Shown one piece after another: positions 6,983 through 8,641 of a stretch of DNA of 8,641 bases; the first letter of the stretch is position 1, and every line of letters starts with the position of its first letter. Source of the DNA: SLJK01 sp964567295 (GTDB lineage Bacteria > Bacillota > Dethiobacteria > DTU022 > UBA8154); NCBI GenBank assembly GCA_964567295.1, contig CAZMLU010000063.1:1-8641 (forward strand), read 5' to 3'. The notes below the pieces were generated by a model. That model saw only the letters and a list, made by a program, of their open reading frames with translations. It made no database searches and had not been told where the DNA came from. Made by a program: the position numbers and the translations under genes.

Positions 6983-7019
6983 TATTTTTAGTGCGCGGCA
7001 GTGCAAAGTATCTAAATGT
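6971..7019. repeat. Pair of 9-bp direct repeats at the operon promoter
   Basis: TCTAAATGT occurs at 6971-6979 and again at 7011-7019 in the same orientation, 40 bp apart start to start, close to four helical turns. The first copy overlaps three bases of the -35 box; the second lies upstream of it. The layout would suit a regulator binding both copies, but the repeat is short and AT-rich, so chance is possible. Confidence 0.4.
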
Positions 7020-7216
7020 TCTAATATTATTCTTTTTGCTGTTCCGGGCCGGATAATGGTTAATTGCTTGCTTAAAAGGCAGAGAAATAGGTTGAAACGG
7101 GGCAGGTTGCCTCTACAAGCTGTCCCTTGAGGAAACTTTGACCTTGTAAATTAAGTGATATTCTGTTTAAATGAGGTACTGAGGAATAATGAAGATCACG
7201 GGGGAGGGCTTTGTTA
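6983..7216 (+). other. Divergent intergenic region and possible leader of the plus-strand gene
   Basis: No gene is visible here. A small palindrome, TCCGG-G-CCGGA, lies at 7043-7053. Two mutually exclusive hairpins lie at 7099-7137: GGGGCAG (7099-7105) pairs with CTGTCCC (7120-7126), while GGTTGCCTC (7105-7113) pairs with GAGGAAACT (7129-7137) with one mismatch. A weak promoter candidate is TTGACC (7138-7143) with TATTCT (7159-7164), but its 15-bp spacer is short. A GGGGGAGG ribosome binding site precedes the ATG at 7217. Confidence 0.4.
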
Positions 7217-8641
7217 ATGAGGCGTTTTGTTAGTGTGTTGGTTTTATTTTTTTGTGCGGTGTTACTTTTGTTCTCGGGAAGTATTGTTGGTGACAGTGTC
7301 TCGACTGCCCAGGCTCTCGATTATAATTTGGTGGGGCAGGAAAGGGTCAGCGAGGGTACGCATCTCTACCGCTATAACTTGAATATCGGCGGGCAGACAC
7401 TGCCGGCGAGGATGCTGGAGGTGGATTTAAGCAACCCTTATGTGGAAATCCAGGCCATGCATCCCCGGGAAGGATTCAACGAACGGCAGACAGTCAGAGA
7501 AATGGCCGGGGAACAGGGAGCCGTGGCTGCGGTCAATGCCGACTTTTTCCATCTTGCCAGGCCTGCAGCTCCTTTCGGTTTACATATGGAAGAAAAACAA
7601 ATTATCTCTTCCCCCAGCGATGACAGAAGCTGGCTCGGCTTTGGCATCGATGAAAATAGAACAGCGCACATTACAAACTGGTTGTTCAGCGGCGAAGTCA
7701 TCAGCCGGGGGACACACAGGTATCAATTGTACGGTTATAATCAGACCTATCGAAACGATGATAATATTTTTCTGTATGATCGGAATTGGGGTAAAGAAGT
7801 ATCCTCAGTTTTTTTTGAGGGCCCGGTTCTGAAAGTATTGGTGCAGAATGGGATCGTCCAGCAGGTGATTGAAAATGCAGAAACGGTTTCTATCCCCCAT
7901 GACGGTTTTGTGTTGATCGCTGAAGGAAAGGGAGCTGCCTTTTTGAAAGAGCATGCATCGGCAGGCACTACCCTGGAGTACAGGTTGGGGATCGAGCCGC
8001 CTCAAAAACTGGATATGGCCGTGGGAGGACACGTGGTCCTGGTTGCCGACGGCAGCCCTGTGGACTCCAGCAGGCTGCCCTCCCCCGGCGCCACCAGGGC
8101 TTCCCGAACAGCGGTGGGTATGAGCTCCGACGGCAAAAAAGTATTTTTTGTGACCATCGATGGGACCCCGGCTTTGGCGGGAGCAACCATGGAAGAGCTG
8201 GCCCTTTTCATGAGCCGCCTGGGAGCATCGCGGGCTCTCAACCTGGACGGGGGCGGTTCTACCGCCATGGTAAGCCGTAAACTGGGCGAATTTGAGCCCC
8301 AGGTAGTCAGCCGGCTTCGCCACGGTTTTGAAAGGTCCTTACCCAGTGCTATCGGTATTTTTAACCGGGCACCCAGGACGGAGGAGGCGGCAAAACTTTT
8401 CCTCCGCGGGGTTGAGGGGCTGCTGAAAGGCACAGAAGCAGATTATACCGTGACCGGGCACGATCGGCATTATCACCCTTTGCGTATCGAACCCGGGGAG
8501 CTCTCCTGGGAAGTATCTGATCCGGAGCGGGCAGCTGTAGAGAGGGGTACCTTGAAGGCCAAGCAGGCGGGCGAAATTTCCTTAAAAGTTTCTTTTCAGG
8601 GAGCTGTTGAAGAGAAGAAGGTGCGTATTTACGGGGGGGAA
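7217..8641 (+). CDS. Secreted phosphodiester glycosidase (NAGPA-type) domain protein, 3' end beyond the window
   Basis: An open frame of 475 codons runs from ATG 7217, nine bases after a GGAGG site, to the window edge without a stop. Residues 1-33 look like a signal peptide: MRR, a hydrophobic core (4-20) and a likely cut after AQA (31-33), so the product is exported. Residues about 60-385 match the phosphodiester glycosidase family of human NAGPA (the mannose-6-phosphate uncovering enzyme): AVNADFF (105-111), MAVGGHVV (267-274), RTAVGMSSDGK (297-307), LNLDGGGSTAMV (341-352) and LPSAIGIF (375-382). In bacteria the family is linked to cell-wall or exopolysaccharide phosphodiester sugars; the substrate here is unknown. 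Residues about 425-475 (ELSWEVSDPERAAVERGTLK..) look like the start of a bacterial Ig-like (Big_2) domain, suggesting surface attachment. It is divergent from the citrate operon and shows no obvious functional link to it. Confidence 0.88.
   Translation, partial: MRRFVSVLVLFFCAVLLLFSGSIVGDSVSTAQALDYNLVGQERVSEGTHLYRYNLNIGGQTLPARMLEVDLSNPYVEIQAMHPREGFNERQTVREMAGEQGAVAAVNADFFHLARPAAPFGLHMEEKQIISSPSDDRSWLGFGIDENRTAHITNWLFSGEVISRGTHRYQLYGYNQTYRNDDNIFLYDRNWGKEVSSVFFEGPVLKVLVQNGIVQQVIENAETVSIPHDGFVLIAEGKGAAFLKEHASAGTTLEYRLGIEPPQKLDMAVGGHVVLVADGSPVDSSRLPSPGATRASRTAVGMSSDGKKVFFVTIDGTPALAGATMEELALFMSRLGASRALNLDGGGSTAMVSRKLGEFEPQVVSRLRHGFERSLPSAIGIFNRAPRTEEAAKLFLRGVEGLLKGTEADYTVTGHDRHYHPLRIEPGELSWEVSDPERAAVERGTLKAKQAGEISLKVSFQGAVEEKKVRIYGGE

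Noticed and set aside
6755..7006. 83-codon minus-strand open frame upstream of aconitase
   Set aside because: It spans the perfect promoter and leader, has no ribosome binding site, and its sequence looks like translated AT-rich noncoding DNA.
6990..7010. Iron-responsive-element-like CAGTGC on the plus strand
   Set aside because: It lies upstream of the operon promoter on the wrong strand and has no suitable stem with a bulged C.
7138..7164. TTGACC/TATTCT as a firm promoter for the plus-strand gene
   Set aside because: The spacer is only 15 bp and the -10 match is 4 of 6, so it is mentioned only as a weak candidate.
7805..8433. Minus-strand open frames opposite the NAGPA gene
   Set aside because: The plus-strand frame carries the conserved glycosidase motifs; the opposite frames carry none.

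Overview
The window looks like chromosomal DNA from an anaerobic bacterium of the Firmicutes (Clostridia) type. This lineage is an inference, not a sequence match. It rests on strong GGAG-type ribosome binding sites before nearly every gene, a perfect TTGACA/TATAAT promoter in AT-rich intergenic DNA, a secreted protein with an Ig-like tail, and an 'Aquifex-type' aconitase. There are no rRNA or tRNA genes, CRISPR arrays, insertion sequences or phage genes.

The core (about 384-6982) is one minus-strand operon. Read in the direction of transcription it holds an aconitase, a eukaryote-like (type II) NADP-dependent isocitrate dehydrogenase, and the small (AclB) and large (AclA) subunits of ATP-citrate lyase. 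Junctions are tight: about 24 bp, then a 20-bp overlap, then 1 bp. Upstream lies a perfect consensus promoter with an extended -10, followed by a 5' leader of about 200 nt. Together the enzymes can turn 2-oxoglutarate + CO2 into isocitrate, then citrate, then acetyl-CoA + oxaloacetate, using NADPH and ATP. This is the citrate-cleaving arm of the reductive TCA cycle. ATP-citrate lyase is best known in bacteria from Chlorobi, some Aquificae and Campylobacterota (Epsilonproteobacteria), so a compact operon of this kind in a Firmicutes-like genome is the main point of interest. The AclA citrate-synthase-like domain also carries an unusual GHM in place of GHR next to a catalytic histidine.

The left edge (1-383) holds the first 37 codons of a DEAD-box RNA helicase on the minus strand. 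Its upstream region contains a clear intrinsic terminator only about 70 nt before the start codon, plus two other hairpins. The terminator may end the operon, act as an attenuator in the helicase leader, or do both.

The right edge (7217-8641) is a divergent plus-strand gene, cut off by the window end, for a secreted phosphodiester glycosidase (NAGPA-type) protein. It has a signal peptide and the start of a bacterial Ig-like domain. The 474-bp divergent region between it and aconitase holds the operon promoter, a direct repeat touching the -35 box, and two mutually exclusive hairpins in the possible leader of the plus-strand gene.
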